Shown here in pieces: positions 1 to 9,609 of a stretch of DNA of 64,000 nt (position 1 is its first letter; every line of letters starts with the position of its first letter). The stretch lies in the NCBI RefSeq assembly GCF_963682185.1, contig NZ_OY821667.1, positions 1,656,109-1,720,108 of the forward strand, read 5' to 3'. The notes below the pieces were generated by a model. The model was not told where the DNA came from. It made no database searches and worked only from the letters and a program-made list of their open reading frames with translations. The translations under genes and the position numbers were made by a program. The DNA is from an uncultured Cohaesibacter sp. (GTDB taxonomy: Bacteria; Pseudomonadota; Alphaproteobacteria; Rhizobiales; Cohaesibacteraceae).

Positions 1-915
1 TTGGCCGCTCAGATGGCTCGCATAGAAAATCTCCGAGACGAAATTTCCAGTCTCTCCAGCCAGCTGACCGAACAGACCAGCGAGCGCAGCAAGACAGAAT
101 CCCTGCTTGGCCAGCGCACCAATGAGCTGGACCGCACCAAGGAACGCCTCACGGCTCTGCAGGACAAAGTCGACGGCTTGCAAGCCGACCTTGCCGACAG
201 AGACAGCAAAATCGACACGCTGTCCATTCAGCTTGATCGCGCCAATCAGCAATCGGCAGAAAGCGGCAGCGACAGCGATACCCTTCTGGCAGAGGCAGAA
301 ACCCGCCGTCTGGAAGCAGAAGCCAAGATCGCCAATCTGGCCATGCAACTGGAAACCCAACAGAAACTGCAAGACGGAGAAAATCTGTCTAACGTCATCA
401 ACGGCCTCGAAAAGGAAAAGCAGGTGCTACAGGACGAACTGGATAAAGCGCTCGCCAGCAACGAGGATCTTGCAACACGCCTTGATGCTCTTGAAAAAGA
501 ACTTCAGGACAACAAGGGTGAGGAAATACCCAGTGGTCCTCTCACCTCACGCGAGCAGATACTGCGTGACGAAATCAAGCAGATCGCCAGCCGCCTGACC
601 GAGTTCACCACTCCCAAGGCAGACGCCAACGATGACAGGGAAGATACCACCTCGGTAAAGGCCGAAGCAATCAAGGCAACAGTGATCCGGGCATCCCAGA
701 TCAGCGAAAGGGTCGAGAGAACGGCCGCCAACCTGCAGAATGCGTCTGAGGCGTCAAATTCTGAAGCTTCAAATACCGACGACGACAGCTCCGACGAAAA
801 TTCGGGCGATGCGTCTGACCAACGCCCTGACCCCAAAAGCGCAAAACAGGACCCGTGGTCGCAAGTTTTCTCTCTTGCTGATCAGGTGCGGGAGCTGGAA
901 AAAAGCTCCAACTAG
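1..915 (+). CDS. C-terminal part of a coiled-coil protein (5' end outside window)
   Basis: The reading frame is already open at base 1, so the true start lies upstream and only the last 304 residues are visible. Residues 1-175 are almost entirely heptad-like, rich in Glu, Gln, Leu and Lys, with no Pro, as expected for a long coiled coil. A linker around 173-180 breaks the pattern, a second helical part follows, and residues 247-275 form an Asn/Ser/Asp-rich acidic linker. No enzymatic motif is visible. The stop is about 140 bases before the ABC-F gene on the same strand. I do not recognise the family; a structural or cell-envelope role is only a guess from the coiled coil. Confidence 0.75.
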   Translation: MAAQMARIENLRDEISSLSSQLTEQTSERSKTESLLGQRTNELDRTKERLTALQDKVDGLQADLADRDSKIDTLSIQLDRANQQSAESGSDSDTLLAEAETRRLEAEAKIANLAMQLETQQKLQDGENLSNVINGLEKEKQVLQDELDKALASNEDLATRLDALEKELQDNKGEEIPSGPLTSREQILRDEIKQIASRLTEFTTPKADANDDREDTTSVKAEAIKATVIRASQISERVERTAANLQNASEASNSEASNTDDDSSDENSGDASDQRPDPKSAKQDPWSQVFSLADQVRELEKSSN

Positions 916-1055
916 CACCTCATTGACCGGATGAAAGGCAGGCGCGCAATCCACCGCAGGCCTTGCCAACAGCTTCGGCTTTGTTTAAAGCCAAGGACGA
1001 GCAATCGCTTGGCTATTCCTGCACGCTTTCCAACTCATTTTCGGACAGACTTTTC

Positions 1056-2879
1056 ATGGCACCACCGCTCCTTCACCTTCAGGATATTCATCTGGCAATT
1101 GGCGGACAGGCTCTTCTGGCTGGTGCCGAACTGGCCGTGCATGAAGGGGATTCCATCGCGTTGGTCGGCCGGAACGGGTCTGGTAAATCCACGCTTCTGA
1201 AAATCGCTGCTGCCATTGTCGAACCCGATGGTGGGGACCGCTTCTTCCAGCCGGGCACCACATTGCGCTATCTGCCGCAGGAACCGGATCTTACCGCCTT
1301 TGATACGGTGCTGGATTATGTCGAGGAAGGCCTCGCCCCCGGCGACGCCCACTATCGGGCGCAATATCTCCTCGAAGAGCTGGGCCTTACTGGCAAGGAA
1401 AACCCAAGTGATATCTCCGGCGGCGAAGCCCGCAGGGCCGCTATCGCCCGTGTTCTGGCACCGGAACCTGATATCCTGCTGCTGGATGAACCGACGAACC
1501 ATCTTGATCTACCCGCCATCGAATGGCTGGAAAGTGAACTCAAGCAGATCCGCTCGGCCAAGGTAATCATCAGCCATGACCGTCGCTTCCTGGAGAATCT
1601 GACACGCAACGTGGTCTGGATCGATCGCGGCACCGCACGCAGGTCCAACCGTGGCTTCGCCAATTTCGAAGCCTGGCGCGATGAAGTTTTCGAGCAGGAG
1701 CAGATTGAAGAGCAAAAGCTCAAGCAGAAAATTCTGGCCGAAGAGGACTGGATTCGCTATGGCGTCACGGCCCGACGCAAACGCAACGTGCGCCGCCTTG
1801 GCGAGCTGGGTGCCCTGCGCGAGAAGAAGCAGCATATGGCCCAGAACCGCCCGCAGGGCGATGTGAAGATGAGCGCCACAGAAGGAGAAAATTCTGGCAA
1901 GTCGGTCATCAAGGCCAGAAATATTTCCAAGAGCTTTGACGGGCGCACCATTGTCAAGGACTTCTCCATGGAGATCCTGCGCGGTGATCGCATTGGCATT
2001 GTTGGCCCCAACGGCGCAGGCAAATCGACCCTCATCAACCTGCTCACCGATGGCCTTGAGCCTGATAGCGGCTCGGTCAAGCTGGGTACGAACCTGCAGA
2101 TGGTGACCCTCGACCAGAAGCGCGAAAGCCTCAATCCCGATTGGACGCTGAAGGAAGCCCTCACCACCCATGACGGTGACATGGTACAGGTGGGCGACAG
2201 CTCCCGCCACGTGGTCGGCTATATGAAGGACTTCCTCTTCCGCCCTGAACAGGCCCGCAGCCCGATATCAGTGCTTTCCGGCGGTGAACGTGGGCGCCTG
2301 ATGCTGGCCCGCGCCCTTGCCAAGCCGTCCAACTTCCTTGTCTTGGACGAACCGACCAACGACCTCGATCTGGAGACGCTTGATCTGTTGCAGGAAGTCA
2401 TCGACGACTATTCTGGCACAGTGCTGCTCGTCAGCCATGATCGTGATTTCCTTGACCGGCTGTGTACCACCACCCTCTATGCCGAAGGCGATGGCCGCTG
2501 GACCGAATATGCCGGCGGCTACACCGATATGATTGCCCAGCGTGGTTCGGGTGTCACCGCACGTAAAGCCGCCAAAAAGGAAAAATCATCAAAGGCCCAA
2601 GCCGCCTCCACTGAGGAGACATCGGCGCCCAAACAGCAAAAGGGCCTCACCTTCAAGGACAAGCATCTGCTCGAGACGCTGCCGGCCAAGATGGACGATA
2701 TTCAAGGCAAAATCGATCGCCTGCGCACGCGTCTCGAAGACCCCGACCTGTTCAGCAAGGACCCCGAGACCTTCAACAAGGCCGCCAAGGCACTCGAAGC
2801 GCAGGAAGAACTGCTGGCAAAGGCCGAAGAAAAATGGCTGGAGCTGGAAATCCTGCAGGAAGAACTGGGCGAAAGCTGA
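1056..2879 (+). CDS. uup: ABC-F family ATPase, Uup-like
   Basis: Soluble protein of 607 residues with two ABC ATPase domains in one chain and no membrane segments, the ABC-F layout. The first Walker A (GRNGSGKS) is at about residues 38-45, followed by signature SGGEARR and Walker B LLLDEPTNHLD; the second half has GPNGAGKS, LSGGERGR and LVLDEPTNDLD. Residues about 530-607 form a Lys/Glu-rich C-terminal coiled coil typical of Uup, which separates it from EttA. Family members act on ribosomes or branched nucleic acids; the exact role here is not shown by the sequence. The frame opens at 963, but the ATG at 1056 matches the family N-terminus (MAPPLLHLQDIHLAIGG). Confidence 0.9.
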   Translation: MAPPLLHLQDIHLAIGGQALLAGAELAVHEGDSIALVGRNGSGKSTLLKIAAAIVEPDGGDRFFQPGTTLRYLPQEPDLTAFDTVLDYVEEGLAPGDAHYRAQYLLEELGLTGKENPSDISGGEARRAAIARVLAPEPDILLLDEPTNHLDLPAIEWLESELKQIRSAKVIISHDRRFLENLTRNVVWIDRGTARRSNRGFANFEAWRDEVFEQEQIEEQKLKQKILAEEDWIRYGVTARRKRNVRRLGELGALREKKQHMAQNRPQGDVKMSATEGENSGKSVIKARNISKSFDGRTIVKDFSMEILRGDRIGIVGPNGAGKSTLINLLTDGLEPDSGSVKLGTNLQMVTLDQKRESLNPDWTLKEALTTHDGDMVQVGDSSRHVVGYMKDFLFRPEQARSPISVLSGGERGRLMLARALAKPSNFLVLDEPTNDLDLETLDLLQEVIDDYSGTVLLVSHDRDFLDRLCTTTLYAEGDGRWTEYAGGYTDMIAQRGSGVTARKAAKKEKSSKAQAASTEETSAPKQQKGLTFKDKHLLETLPAKMDDIQGKIDRLRTRLEDPDLFSKDPETFNKAAKALEAQEELLAKAEEKWLELEILQEELGES

Positions 2880-2931
2880 TCTGGCCGGTCCCGGTCACAA
2901 CCAGAGACCATCTGCGCCCATCTGCCTTGCA

Positions 2932-3174
2932 TCATTCTTCCAGCTTGTGACTGTCAGCCGCGGTCAGCTCAAGCCCATAGGCTTTGCGTATGGTCTCGAT
3001 GAAGTCCAGCGTCTCGGGACTGAAGGGCGCCTTGCCTTCAAAACTGTGTAGCACAATCCCCTCGATCAGGTCTCCCAGACCGATTTCCAGATGCGCCGCC
3101 AGAGCCTTCATTACCTTCAGGACATTCTTTTCCAGACGAACGCCAGTCTGCACACGCTCAATTTTTTTCGCCAC
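2932..3174 (-). CDS. Small ribbon-helix-helix-like protein
   Basis: Encodes 80 residues. The segment RVQTGVRLEKNVLKVMKALA near the N-terminus has the alternating strand followed by two helices expected of an Arc/MetJ-type ribbon-helix-helix DNA-binding fold, and the rest is helical. It lies convergent to the ABC-F gene and divergent from the DMT transporter gene; the 134-bp divergent gap contains a perfect 20-bp palindrome. It could be a local regulator, but RHH operators are usually shorter repeats, so a link to the palindrome is not established. Coding status is supported by length, composition and the start being placed at the divergent promoter region. Confidence 0.65.
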   Translation of the reverse strand: MAKKIERVQTGVRLEKNVLKVMKALAAHLEIGLGDLIEGIVLHSFEGKAPFSPETLDFIETIRKAYGLELTAADSHKLEE

Positions 3175-3263
3175 GGCCGCGCCTCTCTTCCATCATTCTG
3201 ATTCGCATTCAAGATGCCACTCTCTCACCACCTGTGACAACAAGGCACTTTACTTATCTATAT

Positions 3264-3283
3264 TTTGGTACCATGGTACCAAA
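3264..3283. promoter_or_regulatory. Perfect 20-bp palindrome, candidate operator
   Basis: The sequence is TTT GGTACCATGGTACC AAA, identical to its reverse complement. It can also be read as two adjacent copies of the 8-bp palindrome TGGTACCA. It lies 25 bp before the DMT transporter start and 90 bp before the RHH-like gene. A possible -10 element TATATT (3259-3264) directly abuts it, so a bound protein would cover the transcription start. FadR-type GntR regulators bind TGGT-N-ACCA sites, so that family is a reasonable guess; no GntR gene is in this window. Confidence 0.6.
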
Positions 3284-3308
3284 TTACTCAAAATGCGGAT
3301 AGAGTGTC

Positions 3309-4217
3309 ATGACCAACAATCAAAAAGCCGTCCTCCTCGCTTTGTGTTCAACTGCCCTGATGACGGCAACAGCAAGCTTGGCGAAGCTGGCCGCGCATGA
3401 CTATCACGTGCTCCAGATCCTGTTTTTCCGACAGATCGTCATCCTTCTTTCAACCCTGCCACTCCTCATCAAAGATTTCCCAAACGCGCTCAAGACCAGC
3501 CATCCGGGGCTACACTCCTTACGCCTTTCCGGCGCTTTCGCTGCCTTGTCTCTTGGCATTCTGGCTGTAAGCGGTCTGCCATTGACCACCGCAACCACCC
3601 TCGGCTTTGCCAATATCTTCTTTGTGTCTTTGCTCGCGCACCAGTTTCTTGGGGAAAGGCTCGGCCCATTCCGGCTCGTCGCCATTGTTTCAGGGTTTAT
3701 CGGCGTCTTTATCGCCATCAAACCGTCGCCAGAGAGTTTTCTGGATGGCTTCAGCCTGATTGCCCTTGCAGCTGCCTTTGGTGCCTCTCTGGCAGCGCTT
3801 TCGGTAAGAAAGCTGTCACAGACCGAATCCACCACCACCCTGCTCTCCTATCAGGCGCTTTTCATTGGCCTTTCATCGGGCATTCCCATGATCTGGCTCT
3901 GGCGGCAACCAGACCTGACAGACCTCATCCTCCTGCTGGGTATGGGGTGCCTCTCGGCGGCGGGCAACTGGATCGGCATTCGGGCATTGCGACTTGGTGA
4001 AGCGGGGCTGGTCAAGAGCGTCGACTATATCTCGCTGATCTATGCCGCCCTGTTCGGCTATTTCATTTTCGGCGAATATCCCGATAGCAGCACTCTTTTG
4101 GGGGCAGGTATCATCATTCTGGCGGCCTTTGCCATCGTGCAGCAACGCCCTATCGAGAAGCTGCTTTACTCAGCCAACCGCAAAATGCGCCGCACCGATC
4201 GCGGCTATAAAGGTTGA
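3309..4217 (+). CDS. DMT-superfamily (EamA) transporter
   Basis: Inner-membrane protein of 302 residues with about ten hydrophobic segments arranged as two EamA repeats (residues about 8-140 and 150-285). The first repeat carries the motif LGFANIFFVSLLAHQFLGERLG, the typical end-of-helix signature with conserved Glu-Arg; the second has the equivalent SLIYAALFGYFIFGEYPDSS. EamA proteins export or import small metabolites; the substrate cannot be read from sequence. It appears monocistronic, with the palindrome at 3264-3283 in its promoter, so its expression is probably controlled by a dedicated repressor. Confidence 0.88.
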   Translation: MTNNQKAVLLALCSTALMTATASLAKLAAHDYHVLQILFFRQIVILLSTLPLLIKDFPNALKTSHPGLHSLRLSGAFAALSLGILAVSGLPLTTATTLGFANIFFVSLLAHQFLGERLGPFRLVAIVSGFIGVFIAIKPSPESFLDGFSLIALAAAFGASLAALSVRKLSQTESTTTLLSYQALFIGLSSGIPMIWLWRQPDLTDLILLLGMGCLSAAGNWIGIRALRLGEAGLVKSVDYISLIYAALFGYFIFGEYPDSSTLLGAGIIILAAFAIVQQRPIEKLLYSANRKMRRTDRGYKG

Positions 4218-4369
4218 CTGCTTTTTCTATGGAAATTTTCCCTTGTATCCCCTATGGTCCGGCCCAAATCGGATCCCTTGTTTATGGTAGATCGCGCCTG
4301 CCTTGATGCATACGCGCTGAGCACCGAATAAAAAGCAGCCAGAGCACTGGCCAGAAAGACAAGATATCA

Positions 4370-5956
4370 ATGCCATCATCTCATGAAACCCGCCGCACCT
4401 TCGCGATCATCTCGCACCCCGATGCCGGTAAGACCACCCTTACGGAAAAGCTTCTCTATTTTGGTGGTGCCATCCGCATGGCCGGTCAGGTCAAGGCGCG
4501 TGGAGAGAAACGTCGCGCCAAATCGGACTGGATGAAGATCGAACAGGAGCGCGGCATCTCGGTCACTTCATCGGTGATGACCTTCGAGCATAAGGATCTG
4601 ATCTTCAACCTGCTCGACACTCCGGGCCATGAAGACTTTTCCGAAGATACCTACCGCACGCTGACCGCCGTCGACAGCGCCATCATGGTCATCGATGCCT
4701 CCAAGGGTATCGAGGCTCAGACGCTGAAGCTGTTCGAGGTTTGCCGCCTGCGCGATATTCCCATTATCACGCTGGTCAACAAATGCGACCGCGAAGCCAA
4801 AGACCCGTTCGAGCTAATGGACGAAATTCAGGAGACGCTCGCCTTGGATGTCTCCCCCATGGTTCTACCCATCGGGTCGGGCTCCACCTTCCATGGTTGC
4901 TATAACGTGACCAATGGCGACTATTACACCGCCAAGACCAAAGGGGATGCCTTCGACACGATCGTTGAAACCTCCGGCATCAATGATGCCAAGCTCGATG
5001 ATCTGGTCGACAGCCAGTTGCTGGAAGAAAGCCGTGAGATGATCGAATTGGCGTCTGTTGGCTATTCCGATTTCGATCTTGAAAGTTATCGCGAGGGCCA
5101 TCTCTCGCCGGTCATCTTCGGGTCGGCGCTGAAAGACTTCGGACCAACCGCCCTGCTTGATCTCATCGCGGATATCGCGCCCATGCCGCGCCCGTCCCCG
5201 ACAACCGAACGCACGGTGTCTCCAGACGAGAAAAAGGTTTCCGGCTTCGTCTTCAAGGTGCAGGCCAACATGGATTCTCACCATCGCGACCGCGTGGCCT
5301 TCATGCGTATCTGCTCAGGTGACTTCAAACGCGGCATGAAACTGCGTCAGGTCCGCACCGGCAAGGATATCATGGTGCACAGCCCGATCATGTTCTTCGC
5401 ACAGGATCGCGAGATCGCACAGGAAGCCGGCCCCGGCGACGTGATCGGCATTCCCAACCACGGCACCATTCGCGTTGGCGATACCTTCACGGAAGGCGAG
5501 CAAATGCAGTTCACCGGCCTACCCGCTTTTGCGCCGGAAGTGTTGCGGCGTGTGCGCCTGCCCGATGGAACCAAGGTCAAACAGCTGCGTCGTGCCCTTG
5601 AAGACTTGGCTGAAGAGGGCCTCACACAGGTCTTCAAACCAAACATCGGTTCCAACTGGATCATCGGTCTGGTGGGCATCCTGCAGCTCGACGTTCTCAA
5701 ATCCCGCGCCAAAGCCGAATATGGCGTCGAAATCGACTTCGAACCCATCACCTACAATATGGCGGTTTGGGTCAAATGTGATGACGAGGCCAAGATGAAG
5801 ACTTTCCTGTCGGCCAACGTCAACAATATCGTGCATGACCGCGAAGGCAGCCCGGTCTTTCTGGCAAAGAGCCAGTGGGAAATCGACTTCACCAAGGAGC
5901 GACACCCGGACATCACCTTCATGAAAACGCGAGAACTGGTGCAGACCGAAGCCTGA
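4370..5956 (+). CDS. prfC: Peptide chain release factor 3
   Basis: A translational GTPase of 528 residues, the normal RF3 length. It recycles RF1/RF2 from the ribosome after peptide release. Visible GTPase motifs are G1 SHPDAGKTT (about 15-23), G3 DTPGHEDF and G4 NKCDRE. The insertion RAKSDWMKIEQERGISVTSS is the RF3-type switch I region, and domains II-III continue to the C-terminus with RF3 features such as QFTGLPAFAPE. It stands alone, ending at a strong bidirectional terminator. Confidence 0.97.
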   Translation: MPSSHETRRTFAIISHPDAGKTTLTEKLLYFGGAIRMAGQVKARGEKRRAKSDWMKIEQERGISVTSSVMTFEHKDLIFNLLDTPGHEDFSEDTYRTLTAVDSAIMVIDASKGIEAQTLKLFEVCRLRDIPIITLVNKCDREAKDPFELMDEIQETLALDVSPMVLPIGSGSTFHGCYNVTNGDYYTAKTKGDAFDTIVETSGINDAKLDDLVDSQLLEESREMIELASVGYSDFDLESYREGHLSPVIFGSALKDFGPTALLDLIADIAPMPRPSPTTERTVSPDEKKVSGFVFKVQANMDSHHRDRVAFMRICSGDFKRGMKLRQVRTGKDIMVHSPIMFFAQDREIAQEAGPGDVIGIPNHGTIRVGDTFTEGEQMQFTGLPAFAPEVLRRVRLPDGTKVKQLRRALEDLAEEGLTQVFKPNIGSNWIIGLVGILQLDVLKSRAKAEYGVEIDFEPITYNMAVWVKCDDEAKMKTFLSANVNNIVHDREGSPVFLAKSQWEIDFTKERHPDITFMKTRELVQTEA

Positions 5957-5990
5957 GCGGGACAATCCGCGCATAGCAACAAAGCAAAGA

Positions 5991-6026
5991 AAAACCCGGA
6001 GCCGAACCAGCACCGGGTTTTCTTTT
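5991..6026. terminator. Bidirectional intrinsic terminator between prfC and the peptidoglycan-binding protein
   Basis: A 9-bp perfect stem AAAACCCGG / CCGGGTTTT (5991-5999 with 6013-6021) with a 13-base loop and a T-rich tail. The A-run on the other side makes it work in both directions, which suits the convergent genes on either side. Confidence 0.85.
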
Positions 6027-6097
6027 GACTATTGCGACGGCTCACGGCCCTTCGCTGGTGAGAGTCACCAGAAGGCCAGGCGTTAGAAAAACAAATG

Positions 6098-7279
6098 CTA
6101 GAAAGTCAGGGCCTTATCGACCTTGTCCAACTCCTTTTCCGCCAGCATATCGAAATCTTTCTTCAGATAGGTGCCGTTGAACATGACGACACGCACATCA
6201 TAGCCACCGGTCATTTCCGCAACATCTGCCTTGTAGAAGACGTCACACATATCAACGGTCACCTTGAGCGCATCGGACGGCTCCTGCTCCGGCGTCAGGC
6301 GTGCATATTCCAGTTGGTCAATAAAATCTTCGACGTCACCAATGCGCGCCATCTTCAAGGCGCAGTTGGCATTGTCGCTGATAACCCTGTTGGGCGCTGC
6401 CATCAGCTCCGGATAATTTTCTCCCAGCTTCTGCTCGATCACCCGTTTCTCGACATCAACCATCAGCTCGGTATCGGAAGCCATCATATAGATCGGCTGA
6501 CCTTCCTGCCCCATGCTGCGCCCAATCTTGAATCGCCGCTCCACACCGTTCTGCTTGGATATGCAGGTGACGATCTCGCCATCCCCTGAGCACTCTTTAA
6601 AGCCGTTTTCAGCCAGCTTCTGCTTGGCGTAATCATAGCTATGCCCCAGCGAAATGCCAAAGAAAGCAGGATCACCCTTACTGAAGGTCAGCTTTGTATT
6701 AGCGCCTGTCAGCGGTTTCAAAGGAGACCGACCAGCAACAGCATTCGCATCGCCGGTTTCCTCTGCCACATCCTGTTCTGGCACATTCTCGATGACTTGC
6801 GGCTCACCCGAAGATGGTGCAGCAGTGGCAAAGTTATCTTCTTCAGGCTCAACCGGCAACGGCGCGTCTGGTGGTGTCGGGTTAAAGTGGGCCTGTTCGA
6901 ATTCAGGAGAGAAGAGCACGCTCACTTGCTCATCGGTGATACGTCCCGTAACCGGAAAACCGGCTTCATACTGGAAATCGGATACAGCAGCACGAGAACG
7001 ACGCCCCATCACGCCATCAACGACACCAGCATCATAACCAAGATAATTCAACCGGCTCTGGATGCTGGAATAATAGCGCACTTCTTCTGGCGTCCGGTAA
7101 GGGCGAGGAGGCGGGCGATGGACGGGCCTTGAATTAGCCGCTGCCCCTCCCAACATCAATCCCAATGTGCCTCCGATGATGGCACCGGCAACAGCATCTC
7201 CCCCACCGGCCATGGCTGGTGCAGAAACGCTCGTCACAGAGAAGCCGAGCATCAGGGCAGCAATGAATTTCTTTCTCAT
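6098..7279 (-). CDS. Exported protein with a peptidoglycan-binding-like domain
   Basis: Encodes 393 residues from the ATG at 7279, preceded by a GGAG ribosome site; a longer frame to 7369 has no such support. The N-terminus MRKKFIAALMLGFSVTSVSA is a signal peptide, followed by a Gly-rich segment (AGAIIGGTLGLMLGGAA) resembling glycine-zipper membrane-insertion motifs. Residues about 62-122 (YYSSIQSRLNYLGYDAGVVD and on) match the PG_binding_1 fold, with a DG...G pattern. A Pro/Glu-rich linker leads to an unassigned C-terminal domain of about 180 residues with four cysteines that may pair in the periplasm. The overall function is unknown; a periplasmic cell-wall role is inferred. Confidence 0.8.
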   Translation of the reverse strand: MRKKFIAALMLGFSVTSVSAPAMAGGGDAVAGAIIGGTLGLMLGGAAANSRPVHRPPPRPYRTPEEVRYYSSIQSRLNYLGYDAGVVDGVMGRRSRAAVSDFQYEAGFPVTGRITDEQVSVLFSPEFEQAHFNPTPPDAPLPVEPEEDNFATAAPSSGEPQVIENVPEQDVAEETGDANAVAGRSPLKPLTGANTKLTFSKGDPAFFGISLGHSYDYAKQKLAENGFKECSGDGEIVTCISKQNGVERRFKIGRSMGQEGQPIYMMASDTELMVDVEKRVIEQKLGENYPELMAAPNRVISDNANCALKMARIGDVEDFIDQLEYARLTPEQEPSDALKVTVDMCDVFYKADVAEMTGGYDVRVVMFNGTYLKKDFDMLAEKELDKVDKALTF

Positions 7280-7422
7280 AATCAATCTCCAGCAAGTATC
7301 ATCACTTCGCCCCCAACACGGAAGGCACAATCTGGTAGGCAACAGCTTACCCTGAAAAGATGCAAACAAAAATAGGGTTTATCATAGCAATGCCCAAGAC
7401 ACGCAGCTCAGATAACAGAGCG

Positions 7423-7466
7423 AAAAGAAAGGACCTGCCGCAAGACGCGACAGGCCCTTGATTCTT
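7423..7466 (-). terminator. Intrinsic terminator after ilvD
   Basis: On the minus strand a stem built from CCTG-CGC arms (GGGCCTGTCGCG with CGGCAGGTCC, one mismatch) is followed by CTTTCTTTTC. It starts about 40 bases beyond the ilvD stop. Confidence 0.7.
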
Positions 7467-7506
7467 TTATATTTTCAGACCATTTCCATGAGCCTGAATG
7501 GGTTTG

Positions 7507-9360
7507 TCACCCTTCGCGCTTAAGGCCTGTCAGGTCGCGCACGGCGCCCTTGTCGGCAGATGTTGCCATCAGTGCATAGGCCTGAAGGGAGCGGGAAACG
7601 ATGCGTTCACGCTTTTCAGCCGGTTGCCAACCATCAGCCCCCTTGGCATCCATGGCCGCACGGCGCTCAACCAGAACAGCATCAGATACAGCGACATTCA
7701 TAGAGCGGTTCGGGATATCGATCTCGATGGTATCCCCTTCTTCGATGAGGCCAATGGCGCCACCGGCGGCAGCTTCCGGAGACGCATGACCGATGGAAAG
7801 CCCCGAGGTGCCGCCCGAGAAACGACCATCGGTGATCAGCGCACATTCCTTGCCCAGCCCCATGGATTTGAGGTAGGAGGTCGGATAGAGCATTTCCTGC
7901 ATGCCCGGGCCACCACGTGGCCCTTCATAGCGAATGATAACCACGTCACCAGACTGGATCTTGCCACCGATGATGCCTTTCACAGCAGCTTCCTGACTTT
8001 CAAAGATGCGGGCCGGACCGGAGAATTTAAGGATGCTTTCATCCACACCGGCGGTTTTCACGATGCAGCCATCCAGCGCGATGTTGCCAAAAAGCACCGC
8101 AAGGCCACCATCCTGGCTATAGGCATGTTCCTTGTCTCGGATGCAGCCTTCAGAGCGATCCTTGTCCAATTCCTTGTAACGGCTTGCCTGAGAGAATGCC
8201 TCAATGGTGCGCACGCCACCCGGCGCAGCCTTGTAGAGATTTTCCACCTCTGCGCTCGGCGCGCCCATGATATCATAGGTATCGATCGCTTCCCCGAGGG
8301 TCTTGCAATGCACGGTGCCACAATCACGATGGATAAGACCGGCGCGATCCAGCTCGGCCAGAATACCGAAGATGCCACCGGCGCGGTTGCAATCCTCAAC
8401 ATGATATTTCTGCGTCATCGGTGCTAGTTTGCAAACGTTTGGAACGATGCGCGACAAGCGGTCGATATCACCCATGGTGAAGTCCACTTCGCCTTCCTGC
8501 GCAATTGCCAAAAGATGCAGCACCGTGTTGGTGGAGCCGCCCATGGCGATATCAAGCGTCATGGCATTCTCAAACGCCTTGAAGTTGGCGATGCTACGCG
8601 GCAGAACGCTTTCGTCTTCTTCCTTGTAATAGCGTTTGCACAGTTCCACTGCCTTGCGGCCAGCGGCAAGGAACAGCTCTTTGCGATCGGCATGGGTTGC
8701 CACGATAGTACCATTGCCCGGCAAGGCAAAGCCCAGAGATTCAGCCAGACAGTTCATGGAGTTGGCTGTGAACATGCCCGAGCAGGAGCCACAAGTCGGG
8801 CAGGCGAATTCTTCCACTTTCTGCACCTGCTCATCGGAGACCTGAGGGTCTGCACCCATGATCATGGCATCGATGAGATCGAGCTTGTGATCGACGCCTT
8901 CCGCCTTGCCAGCTTCCATCGGGCCACCAGAGACAAAGACAGCCGGAATATTGAGGCGCATGGCAGCCATCATCATGCCCGGGGTGATCTTGTCGCAGTT
9001 GGAAATGCAGACCATGGCGTCAACACAATGGGCATTGACCATATATTCCACGCTGTCGGCGATGATCTCGCGAGACGGCAGCGAATAGAGCATGCCGTCA
9101 TGCCCCATGGCGATGCCATCATCCACGGCAATGGTGTTCATTTCCTTGGCGATGCCACCGGCAGCCTCGATCTCGCGCGCCACCATCTGCCCCAGATCTT
9201 TCAGATGCACATGCCCCGGCACGAACTGAGTAAAAGAGTTGACCACCGCAATGATCGGCTTGCCAAAATCTCCATTTTCAACGCCGGTCGCACGCCAAAG
9301 CGCGCGGGCACCAGCCATGTTGCGGCCATGGGTCGAAGTCTTGGAACGATAGTCAGGCAT
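7507..9360 (-). CDS. ilvD: Dihydroxy-acid dehydratase
   Basis: A cytoplasmic iron-sulfur enzyme of 617 residues that dehydrates 2,3-dihydroxy-isovalerate and 2,3-dihydroxy-3-methylvalerate in valine, isoleucine and pantothenate synthesis. The Cys motif [18 protein letters not shown] and the C-terminal [19 protein letters not shown] signature are intact, and CDKITPGM supplies another cluster/metal ligand. The start at 9360 gives the family N-terminus [20 protein letters not shown]; an upstream in-frame codon at 9390 adds ten unrelated residues. No other ilv gene is adjacent. Confidence 0.97.
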   Translation of the reverse strand: MPDYRSKTSTHGRNMAGARALWRATGVENGDFGKPIIAVVNSFTQFVPGHVHLKDLGQMVAREIEAAGGIAKEMNTIAVDDGIAMGHDGMLYSLPSREIIADSVEYMVNAHCVDAMVCISNCDKITPGMMMAAMRLNIPAVFVSGGPMEAGKAEGVDHKLDLIDAMIMGADPQVSDEQVQKVEEFACPTCGSCSGMFTANSMNCLAESLGFALPGNGTIVATHADRKELFLAAGRKAVELCKRYYKEEDESVLPRSIANFKAFENAMTLDIAMGGSTNTVLHLLAIAQEGEVDFTMGDIDRLSRIVPNVCKLAPMTQKYHVEDCNRAGGIFGILAELDRAGLIHRDCGTVHCKTLGEAIDTYDIMGAPSAEVENLYKAAPGGVRTIEAFSQASRYKELDKDRSEGCIRDKEHAYSQDGGLAVLFGNIALDGCIVKTAGVDESILKFSGPARIFESQEAAVKGIIGGKIQSGDVVIIRYEGPRGGPGMQEMLYPTSYLKSMGLGKECALITDGRFSGGTSGLSIGHASPEAAAGGAIGLIEEGDTIEIDIPNRSMNVAVSDAVLVERRAAMDAKGADGWQPAEKRERIVSRSLQAYALMATSADKGAVRDLTGLKREG

Positions 9361-9609
9361 TATGTAGTCCTTCAGAGGAAAGGGTGACACTCGTCAGTCA
9401 AGCGAGATTTGTCAGAATGTGCAGATCCTTGCGTCGCGTGATATCGGACGCAATCAGTTGCCCCCTGTTTAAACCAAACCAGAAAGGGCTGACAATAGCA
9501 TTTCTTTCAAAAACTGTATCATTTACGCACAATTCGAAAAGAAAATGAGACGAATTCCGACAATCTATAGAGATCGCCGGAATTCCATTTCTGGATCAAA
9601 GGATTGATC

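Noticed and set aside
7498-9387. Plus-strand frames of about 300 codons across ilvD
   Set aside because: Antisense shadows of ilvD without signals of their own.
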